Position numbers and translations under genes: made by a program. This document shows positions 1-6,381 of a stretch of 26,368 nt of DNA, piece after piece. The DNA comes from Lachnospiraceae bacterium. Lineage in GTDB: Bacteria > Bacillota > Clostridia > Lachnospirales > Lachnospiraceae. Positions within the stretch are counted from its first letter, which is position 1. Each line of letters begins with the position of its first letter. The stretch lies in assembly GCA_030825115.1 (NCBI GenBank), contig JAPJQL010000045.1, forward strand, positions 1-26,368. Direction: 5' to 3'. A model generated the notes under the pieces. That model worked only from the letters and a program-made list of their open reading frames with translations. It was not told the origin of the DNA and searched no databases.

Positions 1-48
1 TAATTCATGATCAACTGGTTTGGTCGAAAAAATACATTGAGTTTTATC

Positions 49-75
49 GGCGGCAAGGAGTGATTCCCTGCCGCC
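49..75. terminator. Hairpin after endolysin, probable end-of-operon terminator
   Basis: A 27-base inverted repeat starts just past the endolysin stop codon. Its arms GGCGGCA/TGCCGCC extend inward with one G-T pair to about 11 bp around a 5-base loop. Its position suits the end of the late operon. However, the better T-rich tail (CTTTTCTTATT) lies on the plus side, so the hairpin would stop plus-strand transcription more clearly than the minus-strand late message. It may be bidirectional. Confidence 0.55.
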
Positions 76-81
76 CTTTTC

Positions 82-972
82 TTATTCCGCCAGCCCTGGC
101 CACTGTAGCGCACCATCCGCATCTGGAGTTAATGTCACTGGATGCACAATCAGCCGGCCGGCATTATCCATGACGTACCACTTGCCATCTGCAGTCACAC
201 GCCCCTTGCACATAGCGCCGTCTGCGCCGAGGTAATACCAGTCATCTTTATACCGATACCAGGTGTCATGTACCATCATTCCAGCGCCGTCGAACCAGTA
301 CCAATCCTCTCCGTCCTTATACCAGTCGTTACGGACGCATGAGTCGTTGTCAAGGTAATACCGCCAGCCACCATCTTCCTGCGCCCATCCAGATTTTCTT
401 TCTTTTGAAATTCCATAGTACAAGGCAATCGTATCTGCCTGCGCCCGGGCAAGACGTTCCAAGTTATTGTCATCCAGCAGCCACGCGGCAATCCTTGAGT
501 TCGTGTGGAAAGAGTTTTCCAGGATCAGCCCCGGCGTCCCCACCGCGGTCGCTCCCCGCAGCACCCCATAATAATCCCCGTTCTGCCCTCTCCGGTGCTC
601 AATCCGGGCCGCCTGGCGTGTCTCCAGCACCGTCTCCACACACTGCGCCAGCGCCATCCCTATGCCATCGGCGCTTCCATTGATCGCACAATAGGCGGCC
701 GGGTAATCAACCTTATTGTTCACCGTATCCCCGACTGCATTGGTGTGGTCCGATATAAACAGGTCGCATCCCTTCGAGGCAACTCCCCGGTCATATAATC
801 CCCGGTCAGTCTCCTGGCTGTCCCTGGTAGTAACAACCTCGATTCCGTATTCCTCCAAATATTTTTTCTGAAAGAGATGAAGCTTCCAGGTAATATTAGA
901 TTCATAGTACTCCTTATTCGCAGGGCTTTGGTTGTATTTGCCGTAGTGACCGGCATCTAAACAGATTTTCAT
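82..972 (-). CDS. Endolysin: N-acetylmuramoyl-L-alanine amidase with CW repeats
   Basis: This lytic enzyme should cut the amide bond between N-acetylmuramic acid and the stem peptide to release phage progeny. Residues 1-185 form an Amidase_3-type zinc domain. The expected metal and catalytic residues are present: His9 in DAGH, Glu24, His76 in SDHTN and Glu152 in LENSFHTN. Residues about 196-275 hold aromatic, glycine-rich repeats (GWRYYL, DWYWFDG, DWYYLGADG, KWYVMDN) typical of choline-binding/CW cell-wall anchors. No signal peptide is seen, so export depends on the holin upstream. ATG at 972 is chosen because GGAGG lies 5 bases before it; the in-frame TTG at 984 overlaps that site. A terminator-like hairpin sits just upstream. 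Confidence 0.93.
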   Translation of the reverse strand: MKICLDAGHYGKYNQSPANKEYYESNITWKLHLFQKKYLEEYGIEVVTTRDSQETDRGLYDRGVASKGCDLFISDHTNAVGDTVNNKVDYPAAYCAINGSADGIGMALAQCVETVLETRQAARIEHRRGQNGDYYGVLRGATAVGTPGLILENSFHTNSRIAAWLLDDNNLERLARAQADTIALYYGISKERKSGWAQEDGGWRYYLDNDSCVRNDWYKDGEDWYWFDGAGMMVHDTWYRYKDDWYYLGADGAMCKGRVTADGKWYVMDNAGRLIVHPVTLTPDADGALQWPGLAE

Positions 973-986
973 ATTTTCCTCCAATC

Positions 987-1010
987 AAAAAAGGGCAGGT
1001 TACCCCGCCC
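987..1010 (-). terminator. Intrinsic terminator/attenuator just upstream of endolysin
   Basis: On the minus strand a 7-bp stem (GGGC plus three inner pairs, one G-T) with a GTAA loop is followed by TTTTTT. It lies between the small His/Cys-rich gene and the endolysin, whose ribosome binding site follows within a few bases. Partial termination would lower or delay endolysin expression. Confidence 0.6.
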
Positions 1011-1032
1011 CATAAAAGTTGTGACGTTACAA

Positions 1033-1263
1033 CTATTTTACTCCAGGCCCATGCTCCGGATCCTGGTCTCCGTTGGCGCTGAATGGCGCGGTCGGGTCGG
1101 GAGCGCAGAATGGTGCCGGATTCGGTGTGCCTGGATTCACCCCAGGGCCGCTATGGACATAATGTCCGCAATCCATATCCGGGTGGTTGTGCGGTGCCTC
1201 GTTAATCTCGCAGTCTGCTGCGGTGTGTGGTGCCTGTGCCTCGTGTAATTTCTTCTCGCTCAT
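1033..1263 (-). CDS. Small His/Cys/Pro-rich protein of the lysis cassette, unknown function
   Basis: This 76-residue protein lies between holin and endolysin. I do not recognise it. It is low in hydrophobic residues and rich in Pro, His, Asp and Asn, with Cys in ADCEINEAPHNHPDMDCGHYVH, a cluster of three His and two Cys that could bind metal. The C-terminal half (NPGTPNPAPFCAPDPTAPF) is proline-rich and probably unstructured. There is no signal peptide or membrane segment. The start at 1263 is supported by AGTGAGG about 7 bases upstream; the open frame extends further upstream without a better start. Its position suggests a lysis or morphogenesis accessory role, but this is inference only. 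Confidence 0.7.
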   Translation of the reverse strand: MSEKKLHEAQAPHTAADCEINEAPHNHPDMDCGHYVHSGPGVNPGTPNPAPFCAPDPTAPFSANGDQDPEHGPGVK

Positions 1264-1369
1264 GATATAATCCTCACTTTCTTTTTTAATGGTTTTGTAA
1301 TTTCTTGCGCCAGCGCAAATCTGCCCGGATGACCCGCCGGGCGCGGGAGATAGCCGGATCACCGCCTTT

Positions 1370-1636
1370 CTATGCTTTCCTGCCTCCAAGCTGCTTGCGG
1401 ACCTGATCCACACCGGTTGCTGCCAAGCCGGACACGATGCCGATTGCCACTGCATTGATAATGTCCCCCGCCGGGAAATCCGGCATCGTATACATGCCTG
1501 CAACACCCAGTACTGCCCCTACAACGCCGCAGATGACCGGCAGCCACTTATTGTCCATCTCCGTAGCTTTGACCGCCATAGCAGCCAAATAGCAGATTAC
1601 CGTGATTCCTGCAACACTTACAATTCCAAAATCCAT
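1370..1636 (-). CDS. Holin, Hol44/superfamily V-like
   Basis: This 88-residue membrane protein should permeabilise the host membrane so that the endolysin can reach the wall. Hydrophobic segments lie at about residues 4-22 (IVSVAGITVICYLAAMAV), 32-50 (LPVICGVVGAVLGVAGMY) and 59-74 (IINAVAIGIVSGLAAT), followed by a charged C-terminus (DQVRKQLGGRKA). Size, topology and the ATGVDQ ending resemble the Hol44 holins of Clostridia phages. The start has AGAGAGGG upstream and almost abuts the stop of the preceding gene. Confidence 0.88.
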   Translation of the reverse strand: MDFGIVSVAGITVICYLAAMAVKATEMDNKWLPVICGVVGAVLGVAGMYTMPDFPAGDIINAVAIGIVSGLAATGVDQVRKQLGGRKA

Positions 1637-1637
1637 C

Positions 1638-1979
1638 TTAGCCCTCTCTTTCTTCCGGTTCCTCCGGCATTTTCATTAGTTTGTCTTTCAGTTCAGTTGC
1701 CACATCATTTCCGCCCAGCTCGTGGTATGCATCATACATTCGCTTTACGTTTTCCTTTCCGTAAATAGGACAATGACCTTTGTCCTGATAATGGTTATAT
1801 GCCTGGATAATTCTATCCCGGAGCAACGCCTGCATTCCGTCCTGGAGCGCCTGGTTTTTTTGCCGTTCTTCTTTCATCTGCTTCCACATCTGGCGATATC
1901 CATAGCCAAGAAGGGCGGCTACGCCCGAAAATAACCAAGCCACCCAGTTTCCATTTATGTACTGCATAATTTCTGTCAA
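1638..1979 (-). CDS. Small membrane protein upstream of holin, unknown
   Basis: This protein of about 113 residues has one N-terminal membrane segment (NWVAWLFSGVAALLGYGY, about residues 10-27). A basic, probably coiled-coil helix follows (MWKQMKEERQKNQALQDGMQALL), then a soluble C-terminal part (CPIYGKENVKRMYDAYHELGGNDVATELKDKLMKMP). Such one-pass proteins are common before holins in Clostridia phages and may be lysis regulators or antiholins; no function is proven. TTG at 1979 is chosen because AAGGAAGG lies about 9 bases upstream; ATG at 1967 is the alternative. The longer open frame would overlap the XkdX gene and is unlikely. Confidence 0.75.
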   Translation of the reverse strand: MTEIMQYINGNWVAWLFSGVAALLGYGYRQMWKQMKEERQKNQALQDGMQALLRDRIIQAYNHYQDKGHCPIYGKENVKRMYDAYHELGGNDVATELKDKLMKMPEEPEEREG

Positions 1980-1999
1980 CGTACAGTACCTTCCTTCCC

Positions 2000-2131
2000 T
2001 TAATATGTCTGACCGGTAATCTCCGTAAACTCCGCCTCGGTGATCCACCGGCCTACCGCGTTCCTGGTCATTCCCAAGGTCCACCGACCAGCCTTGTAAA
2101 ATTTCTCAACCTTTTCATAATTTTTGCTCAT
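2000..2131 (-). CDS. XkdX family protein
   Basis: This is a 43-residue protein: MSKNYEKVEKFYKAGRWTLG, then an ending AEFTEITGQTY. It matches the short XkdX-type proteins of Firmicutes phages and PBSX, which carry an aromatic N-terminal helix and end in an EITG(x)xY motif. XkdX genes lie next to receptor-binding and tail-fibre genes; their exact role is unknown. GGAGGTG lies 8 bases before the ATG. The gene fits exactly between the stop of the 127-residue protein and the TTG start of the membrane protein. Confidence 0.82.
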   Translation of the reverse strand: MSKNYEKVEKFYKAGRWTLGMTRNAVGRWITEAEFTEITGQTY

Positions 2132-2135
2132 CGTT

Positions 2136-2519
2136 TTACACCTCCGTTTCAATTCCAGTCATCATAGATACATATTCCACTTTTGCCTCAAGCTCCGCGT
2201 ATTTCTCGCGCAAATCCGGCACCCGGAAATCTGCAATCAATACAACGCCTGTAACGTCCGTTCCTGCTTCGGTATCAGCTCCTACGACATAATTATCATC
2301 CTTGGTCAAACGGCCTGCGTAAACAAGGTCTGAGCGCGTGATCCACGGCTCCCCCGCGTCATCCAACACCACGATATCCTTCGTCGCATTCAGCGCCGCC
2401 TCCACAGCCGTGAAGCTGTTTGTTCCCGGAAGGATGATAACCTTCCCACCCTCGTCGCCAAGCTGCAGGCCGTTGGTCACCAGCCCGCAAGTGATACCTC
2501 CAAATTTTATAGACTGCAT
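2136..2519 (-). CDS. Hypothetical protein after the tail-fibre cassette
   Basis: This 127-residue protein begins MQSIKFGGITCGLVTNGLQL. The ATG at 2519 has AAAGGAG 5 bases upstream; the longer open frame starts inside a hairpin and is unlikely. It has no signal peptide or membrane segment. The composition suggests a compact beta-rich fold in the first 80 residues (KVIILPGTNSF, IVVLDDAGEP) and a helix near the end (LREKYAELEAKVEYVSMM). I do not recognise the family. Its place between the invertible fibre and XkdX suggests a tail-fibre or host-recognition accessory protein. Confidence 0.75.
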   Translation of the reverse strand: MQSIKFGGITCGLVTNGLQLGDEGGKVIILPGTNSFTAVEAALNATKDIVVLDDAGEPWITRSDLVYAGRLTKDDNYVVGADTEAGTDVTGVVLIADFRVPDLREKYAELEAKVEYVSMMTGIETEV

Positions 2520-2553
2520 AAAAACTCCTTTCTTCCCCGGTCGTTGCCGGGGC

Positions 2554-2576
2554 ATAAAAATAAGACCCGAAGGTCT
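2554..2576 (-). terminator. UUCG-loop intrinsic terminator behind the invertible tail fibre
   Basis: On the minus strand, AGACC-TTCG-GGTCT (a stable C(UUCG)G tetraloop) is followed by TATTTTTAT. A second hairpin, CCCCGG/CCGGGG with a 6-base loop, follows at 2535-2552. Both lie outside the invertible segment, so they would close the fibre message in either orientation. Confidence 0.6.
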
Positions 2577-2622
2577 GGTTAAAATGTTACACTTTAAAAT
2601 TTGTTGCTTTTCTTCTTTCGCA

Positions 2623-2640
2623 AAATAGTAATTTCGAACT
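2623..2640 (+). repeat. Left inverted repeat of the tail-fibre switch
   Basis: The plus strand reads AAATAGTAATTTCGAACT. The same 18 bases, with two silent third-position changes, occur on the minus strand at 3175-3192. In both copies the frame reads N-S-N-F-E-L. Twelve bases (AAATAGTAATTT) are identical, and 16 of 18 match overall. Confidence 0.75.
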
Positions 2641-2911
2641 CATAAAGTCCAATTTCGAAGCAGGATCAGTGAACGGAAGCACCGAGTGCAAAGCGAACGA
2701 AGTAACTATTATTGATGTTACATTTAAAAAGCAATTTGAAAAAATCCCTGTAGTTGTGGCAACAGTAAAAACAAACTCTCCATCACTGGATATGGCACAT
2801 ATCACTTTATCAGTCGATGATATCACTGTCAGTGGGTTTAAAATCCGAGTTTATAACGGAGCATCTTCTAGCCGGTGGCCGATGTATAGTTGGATGGCGA
2901 TACTAAAATGA
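2624..2911 (+). CDS. Silent alternative tail-fibre C-terminus, H-type-lectin-like
   Basis: This plus-strand cassette is the only coding-like plus-strand sequence I accept. It starts with the shared peptide NSNFEL and runs 95 codons to TGA. From about residue 27 it has an H-type lectin pattern: IIDVTFKKQFEKIPVVVATV, then ITLSVDDITVSGFKIRVY and a final YSWMAI. That beta fold is common at receptor-binding tips of tail fibres. No ribosome binding site precedes it; a GTG at 2669 exists but would cut off the joint. It is therefore best read as a promoterless, startless 3' end, expressed only after inversion behind residues 1-105 of the opposing gene. Confidence 0.75.
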   Translation, partial: NSNFELIKSNFEAGSVNGSTECKANEVTIIDVTFKKQFEKIPVVVATVKTNSPSLDMAHITLSVDDITVSGFKIRVYNGASSSRWPMYSWMAILK

Positions 2912-2915
2912 TCAT

Positions 2916-3488
2916 TTAAACCCAATCGCTGTATGAACCGGATGAAAAAGTCCTACTACGTACCGTATTGCTTAACATTATCTGAGTTCGGGATGCTGAT
3001 AAGTTCCCCAGCGAACTGCTATAATTCCAAGCATTTATCAGTACGGCCATTTTATTTTTAAAATCAGGATGGTAATTTTGGGCATCTGGACTCCAACCAT
3101 TAAAAACACATATTATGGATGTTGTGGTATTGGGGTCAGTACACATTCGCTCACCACTTATCAGCGCTTTAAATAATTCAAAATTACTATTTGTTGTATC
3201 AAGCGCCTGCTTTACAGCATACATCAAGGCTGAGTTTGGAATCTTGTTTGCATCATTGACATTCTGTCCAGTCACCATACTTTTCGTAACGATATTCGTA
3301 ACGTCGTATCCCTGCGCCAGGAGCTGCCAGTTTGCTTCATCATTCGGCGGTGCCACCGTACTATTGATAATATTTTTTTTCGCCACATAAGAGGATCCCG
3401 AATGGATTACCACATCAAGCATCCCGTAAGCAGTCCCCGATTTCCAGTTTCCGGCGGGTATCATAAGTACCCTTCCTGCAGTAGCCAT
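2916..3488 (-). CDS. Short tail fibre, current phase, pyocin-knob-like tip
   Basis: This 190-residue protein begins with MATAGRVLMIPAGNWKSGTA. Residues 10-60 (GNWKSGTAYGMLDVV, GSSYVAKK, NDEANWQLLAQGYD) resemble the small chitin-binding-like modules found in tail fibres. A helical linker leads to NSNFEL at residues 100-105, where the inverted repeat lies. Residues about 115-190 (DPNTTTSI, ISSLG-like Ser-rich stretch, RTQIMLSN, FSSGSYSDWV) look like a pyocin-knob type tip ending in a W. The start has GAGGGG 7 bases upstream. It probably takes part in adsorption, with tip specificity switchable by DNA inversion. Confidence 0.85.
   Translation of the reverse strand: MATAGRVLMIPAGNWKSGTAYGMLDVVIHSGSSYVAKKNIINSTVAPPNDEANWQLLAQGYDVTNIVTKSMVTGQNVNDANKIPNSALMYAVKQALDTTNSNFELFKALISGERMCTDPNTTTSIICVFNGWSPDAQNYHPDFKNKMAVLINAWNYSSSLGNLSASRTQIMLSNTVRSRTFSSGSYSDWV
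3175..3192 (-). repeat. Right inverted repeat of the tail-fibre switch
   Basis: The minus strand reads AAATAGTAATTTTGAATT, encoding N-S-N-F-E-L at codons 100-105 of the tail fibre. It pairs with the plus-strand copy at 2623-2640. The core AAAT-AGTA-ATTT is itself a small dyad. Confidence 0.75.
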
Positions 3489-3506
3489 ATTTTTACCCCT
3501 CTTTCA

Positions 3507-3695
3507 TCAGTTATAATCCAAGTCCCCGGATATCGTATTAATAGTAAACACAATATCGGACCCGGATGAATATTCTATGTTACCAGTTTCAAAATTTATA
3601 GAGAACGCGACAGTCTGAGGGGAGTGTGTAGCAAAATACTCTTTTATCCAGTCCCGCAGTATATCGAGAGTCTCTGTTGAAAGTGCCTTTTGCAT
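3507..3695 (-). CDS. Small tail-cassette protein with GN-x-Y / G-x-LDY ending
   Basis: This 62-residue protein starts MQKALSTETLDILRDWIKEY. The C-terminal 30 residues (INFETGNIEYSSGSDIVFTI, ending GDLDYN) closely resemble the end of the 179-residue protein at 5237-5776 (FITGNLRY, MVFVINTGTGTLDY). Both therefore share a small beta module, perhaps for docking to a baseplate or fibre partner. ATG at 3695 is chosen because AAGGGG lies 9 bases upstream; ATG at 3719 overlaps the preceding gene and lacks a well-spaced site. The exact function is unknown. Confidence 0.78.
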   Translation of the reverse strand: MQKALSTETLDILRDWIKEYFATHSPQTVAFSINFETGNIEYSSGSDIVFTINTISGDLDYN

Positions 3696-3711
3696 ATAGC
3701 CCAGCCCCTTC

Positions 3712-4707
3712 CTATGCATTCAGTACTGCCAGAACCTCCGCTGCCGTGGCATATTCGATCACAAAGTTTCCACCTAAATTATCCCAGGTTCCGGATTCTG
3801 TCCACGCAACATTCGTACCGGCCGGCCCATATGATGATTTCGCTTCGATATTGTATACGTGTCCGGCAACCAGTCCTGCTGTCGGCAGTGCTGCTTCGTT
3901 TGCAACAGACCCCTGATAACGGTATACGTTCGAAAGCTCAGATTTAAGTGCGTAGTTTCCTGCTGTCTGGAATCCAGCAAGTTTTGCAAAATCCTCTTTT
4001 GTCATCAATCCGTTGCTAGATGTCGTTGCCGGTCCATATGTTGTATTAGGCGGCGTCTGGAAAGTTCCATCTCCACGCAAAAACTTTGTTTGTGAACCCG
4101 CCGGGGGCGTCGGAACCAAACCGCTCCCACCAGCTGCACTTGCCGTTGCTGGTTTAAAATTCTCATACGTAGTATTTGTATCCTGTCCCGGGATTCCAAG
4201 TGCGGTAATATCTGCTTTAGACACTGCTGCAACCCCAGATACATGTCCTAGTGCATCTACGGTTATCTTGTATAATCCACTTACTTTGGCTGTGTAATCT
4301 GGATGTACATAATTATTTGCGCCTTCTTCTATGCCATCCAGTTTTACTTTATCTTCTTTTCGCATCAGACCATCTGCGCTCTGTGTTACGACCGCATACG
4401 TGGTATTAGTATCCTGTCCCGGGATTCCAAGTGCGGTAATATCTGCTTTAGTAACTGTCTCCACACTTGTTATATGTCCTGTACCGTCAACAGTAACTTT
4501 ATACAATCCGTTCGCTTTTGCCGTATGGGGTGGATGGACATATTTATTAGCCCCTGCCTCAATACCTTCCAACTTTTCCTTTAGTGCAGCTGTGAAGTCA
4601 TTTTCAGACAGCCCCTTTCCTGGTACTTTTCCGACAAACTTCTCTTTGCTCCAATTTCTTATTGCCGGTAATCCATTATTTAGGCTTAATGCTTTGTCCT
4701 CTGCCAT
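3712..4707 (-). CDS. Tail fibre protein with two 77-residue repeats
   Basis: This 331-residue fibre has an N-terminal helix-turn segment (LSENDFTAALKEKLEGIEAG) and then two tandem repeats. Each repeat has a KLxGIExGANxYVHP motif, a GLYKxTVDxxGH strand pair and KADITALGIPGQDTNTTY. These are common trimeric shaft elements of phage fibres. A third partial unit follows (SNGLMTKEDFAKLAG), then a compact C-terminal domain from about residue 255 (VYRYQGSVANEAALP, AGHVYNIEA, WDNLGGNFVIEYATAAEV) that resembles other tail-fibre tip or adaptor domains. It probably forms part of the receptor-binding apparatus. The start at 4707 is directly after the upstream gene. Confidence 0.88.
   Translation of the reverse strand: MAEDKALSLNNGLPAIRNWSKEKFVGKVPGKGLSENDFTAALKEKLEGIEAGANKYVHPPHTAKANGLYKVTVDGTGHITSVETVTKADITALGIPGQDTNTTYAVVTQSADGLMRKEDKVKLDGIEEGANNYVHPDYTAKVSGLYKITVDALGHVSGVAAVSKADITALGIPGQDTNTTYENFKPATASAAGGSGLVPTPPAGSQTKFLRGDGTFQTPPNTTYGPATTSSNGLMTKEDFAKLAGFQTAGNYALKSELSNVYRYQGSVANEAALPTAGLVAGHVYNIEAKSSYGPAGTNVAWTESGTWDNLGGNFVIEYATAAEVLAVLNA
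4164..4220 (-). repeat. Direct repeat copy 1 inside the tail fibre gene
   Basis: These 57 bases, encoding KADITALGIPGQDTNTTY and flanking codons, recur at 4395-4451 with only two mismatches. The 231-bp offset equals 77 codons, so the tail-fibre shaft has a DNA-level tandem duplication that could expand or contract by recombination. Confidence 0.75.
4395..4451 (-). repeat. Direct repeat copy 2 inside the tail fibre gene
   Basis: This is the partner of 4164-4220, offset by 231 bp. The sequence around it has diverged much more, so this block is conserved or recently homogenised. Confidence 0.75.
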
Positions 4708-4709
4708 CT

Positions 4710-5222
4710 TTAATCCTCCATATTTAATATGTTTTCAATCTCTCTCATAGTTGCGAATTCTGGTATTGCCTGTGCCACCTGTGCAAGTTCCTCGTCACTG
4801 GCATATTCCTTGTTTAAATCCATCCATACCAACTTCCCGTCTTTTACGGTCAGGAAATCATTCTCGTGCCAGCCTCTTGGCAGCAGCCTTGTATAACTTG
4901 GTTCGTCAGGTGTCACGTAATCAGGTGGACGGTCACGCGCACAGACATGCAAAACCGCCCTTGCCACCGTTTCGCCGCATCCATTCCCTTCAACATAGAG
5001 GTATGCGCTAATATTTTCAGGAAACTGTAAAAAATAATCAGGTATTTCTACCTGATTGCTCCTGATGGTCCCTTCAATTGTTTTTCCGCCCTGTGCGAAA
5101 TGTATGCTAGTTCCGTCCGTGACATCTACCCCATGCAATTCCATGATCTGCCCGTAATCAAACTGCCAAAGACCGTATACGGTCTTAATATAATCCAGGT
5201 CATTAAAATCTACTAATATCAT
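4710..5222 (-). CDS. Baseplate/tail accessory protein, BppU-like N-terminus
   Basis: This 170-residue protein starts MILVDFNDLDYIKTVYGLWQ. The LWQFDYGQIMELHGVDV segment is a pattern seen near the start of tail-tip proteins of Clostridia siphophages. A beta-rich region with IPDYFLQFPENISAYLYVEG follows, and then a C-terminal helical tail. It is probably a structural linker between the tail tip and the fibres; no enzymatic motif is seen. ATG at 5222 has GGAGG 7 bases upstream, so the longer frame from 5240 is rejected. It sits between the coiled-coil protein and the large fibre in one operon. Confidence 0.8.
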   Translation of the reverse strand: MILVDFNDLDYIKTVYGLWQFDYGQIMELHGVDVTDGTSIHFAQGGKTIEGTIRSNQVEIPDYFLQFPENISAYLYVEGNGCGETVARAVLHVCARDRPPDYVTPDEPSYTRLLPRGWHENDFLTVKDGKLVWMDLNKEYASDEELAQVAQAIPEFATMREIENILNMED

Positions 5223-5236
5223 TTGGAATCCTCCAA

Positions 5237-5776
5237 TCATGCAAGGCTATAGTCTAGTGTCCCGGTTCCCGTATTGATAACAAACACCATATCATCCGTA
5301 TCTGTATAACGTAAATTCCCAGTAATAAAATCAATAATAAAATCCGGTACTATAAATCCAGCATAATGCTCTGCTTTATCTGCCGCCTGTTTGGCGCGAT
5401 CCGCCTCGCTCCTGCTCTGAAGACTATAAAATTTGCTGTTGTCACTGTCCTCCCCCACTCGTCTTGCGGTTCCCCCTACCGCCCAGCTCTGTGAGTCTTT
5501 TGCACTGGATGCGGAATTATTAGCCTGTACTGTCGCATCATCCAAGATATTGTCAGCATGTTCTATCGCCTGGTTTGCCCGTGCTACGGCATTGTTTGCA
5601 GTTTGTGTTGCCATTTTCGCATTTTCTGCTGCCTGATTAACCTCCTCGACAGTTCCGTTTATAACGTCTTCTGTTTTCTGCAAGGATGTAATCCCCGCTC
5701 CACGAACCTCTTCACCATATTCGGCCTCTTCCCATGCTTTCCGCTCTGGTGATAAATCAATCCCTTTTACTGCCAT
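5237..5776 (-). CDS. Coiled-coil tail protein with GN-x-Y / G-x-LDY ending
   Basis: This 179-residue protein is largely alpha-helical. Residues about 30-100 are rich in Ala, Asn and Gln with a coiled-coil look (VEEVNQAAENAKMATQTANN). A segment QSWAVGGTARRVGEDSDNSK is of a type common in tail-fibre connectors. The last 35 residues repeat the module of the 62-residue protein at 3507-3695. It probably forms a trimeric rod between baseplate and fibres. ATG at 5776 has AAAGGAGGTG with good spacing. A terminator ending the upstream moron lies just before this gene, so it needs either readthrough or another promoter. Confidence 0.83.
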   Translation of the reverse strand: MAVKGIDLSPERKAWEEAEYGEEVRGAGITSLQKTEDVINGTVEEVNQAAENAKMATQTANNAVARANQAIEHADNILDDATVQANNSASSAKDSQSWAVGGTARRVGEDSDNSKFYSLQSRSEADRAKQAADKAEHYAGFIVPDFIIDFITGNLRYTDTDDMVFVINTGTGTLDYSLA

Positions 5777-5799
5777 CTTCTCACCTCCTTTCTGCATAC

Positions 5800-5825
5800 A
5801 AAAAAGACGGGGATTTCTCCTCGTC
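5800..5825 (-). terminator. Intrinsic terminator of the moron gene
   Basis: On the minus strand, an 8-bp stem with one G-T pair (GACGAGGA / TCCCCGTC), a 4-base GAAA loop and six Ts lie 16 bases past the stop of the secreted-protein gene. It is a typical rho-independent terminator placed inside the tail operon. Confidence 0.8.
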
Positions 5826-5840
5826 CTTTGTTTCAGTTAT

Positions 5841-6359
5841 TTATTTTTGTGCTTTCTCATGTATCCATACCTCAATTGTTGTAATATCCTTTTTATTAAA
5901 TGCAGAATTTAGTTTTCCACTCCAAAATAACGGCTCTGATATATTAGTTATGTCTGGATTAACCATCCGGGCGAAACTTACTTTCGCATCTTCAAAAGTT
6001 CCGTCTGACAAAATGTACCTTTCTGTAATTTCAGTATCAATCAACTCACCTTTTTCAGCACCATTTATGGAGTAATTCAACATTACAATCCCGTCTTCAT
6101 TTACCTTTATTTCATCAATTCCAATACTTCCATGACGTCCAATTGAATATGTATCATTATAATTCACTACCACTTTCACCGCAGAATTGAATGAAACAAT
6201 GCTTACATCATCAGACTCATATGTATACCCACTGACTTCATACTCAACTCTATTTTTATAGTCAGCACTCATTACAGATGTATCAACCTCCTCAATTTTT
6301 GCAAAAGAAACAATCGATAACATAATTATGAAAACAACTGTAAAAATAACTTTTTTCAT
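5841..6359 (-). CDS. Secreted protein, probable moron/lysogenic conversion gene
   Basis: This 172-residue protein has a signal peptide: MKK, a hydrophobic core VIFTVVFIIMLSIV, and a signal peptidase I site SFA|K after residue 20. There is no lipobox Cys. The mature part looks beta-rich (VEYEVSGYTYES, VKVVVNYNDTYSIG, VMLNYSING) and lacks recognised motifs. The DNA is clearly more AT-rich than the neighbouring tail genes. It has its own near-consensus promoter, an AAGGGG ribosome binding site and its own terminator, which together are the signature of a moron inserted between tail genes. A surface or secreted role in the lysogen, such as superinfection exclusion or host interaction, is inference. 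Confidence 0.85.
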   Translation of the reverse strand: MKKVIFTVVFIIMLSIVSFAKIEEVDTSVMSADYKNRVEYEVSGYTYESDDVSIVSFNSAVKVVVNYNDTYSIGRHGSIGIDEIKVNEDGIVMLNYSINGAEKGELIDTEITERYILSDGTFEDAKVSFARMVNPDITNISEPLFWSGKLNSAFNKKDITTIEVWIHEKAQK

Positions 6360-6381
6360 GAACTATTCCCCTTTTTCTTTT

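Larger units (their letters stand above)
2623..3192. other. Predicted invertible segment (tail-fibre 3'-end switch)
   Basis: This segment of about 570 bp is bounded by inverted copies of AAATAGTAATTTYGAAYT. It contains two convergent tail-fibre 3' ends whose stop codons are 4 bases apart: the active minus-strand one and a silent plus-strand one. Recombination between the repeats would keep the frame and replace residues 106-190 with 89 different residues. The arrangement matches the logic of the Mu G and P1 C segments. Inversion itself is inferred from one orientation. Confidence 0.75.

Noticed and set aside
1264..1369. Terminator between holin and the His/Cys-rich gene
   Set aside because: Small dyads (TTGCG-CTGG-CGCAA; CCCGG/CCGGG) exist but neither is followed by a T tract on the minus strand.
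2669..2911. Independent plus-strand gene starting with GTG at 2669
   Set aside because: No ribosome binding site or promoter was seen, and the frame is open and meaningful upstream through NSNFEL to the repeat. It is better explained as a silent 3' cassette.
2623..3488. Diversity-generating retroelement as the source of fibre variation
   Set aside because: No reverse transcriptase gene or template/variable repeat pair is present in the window. The inverted, in-frame arrangement fits inversion instead.
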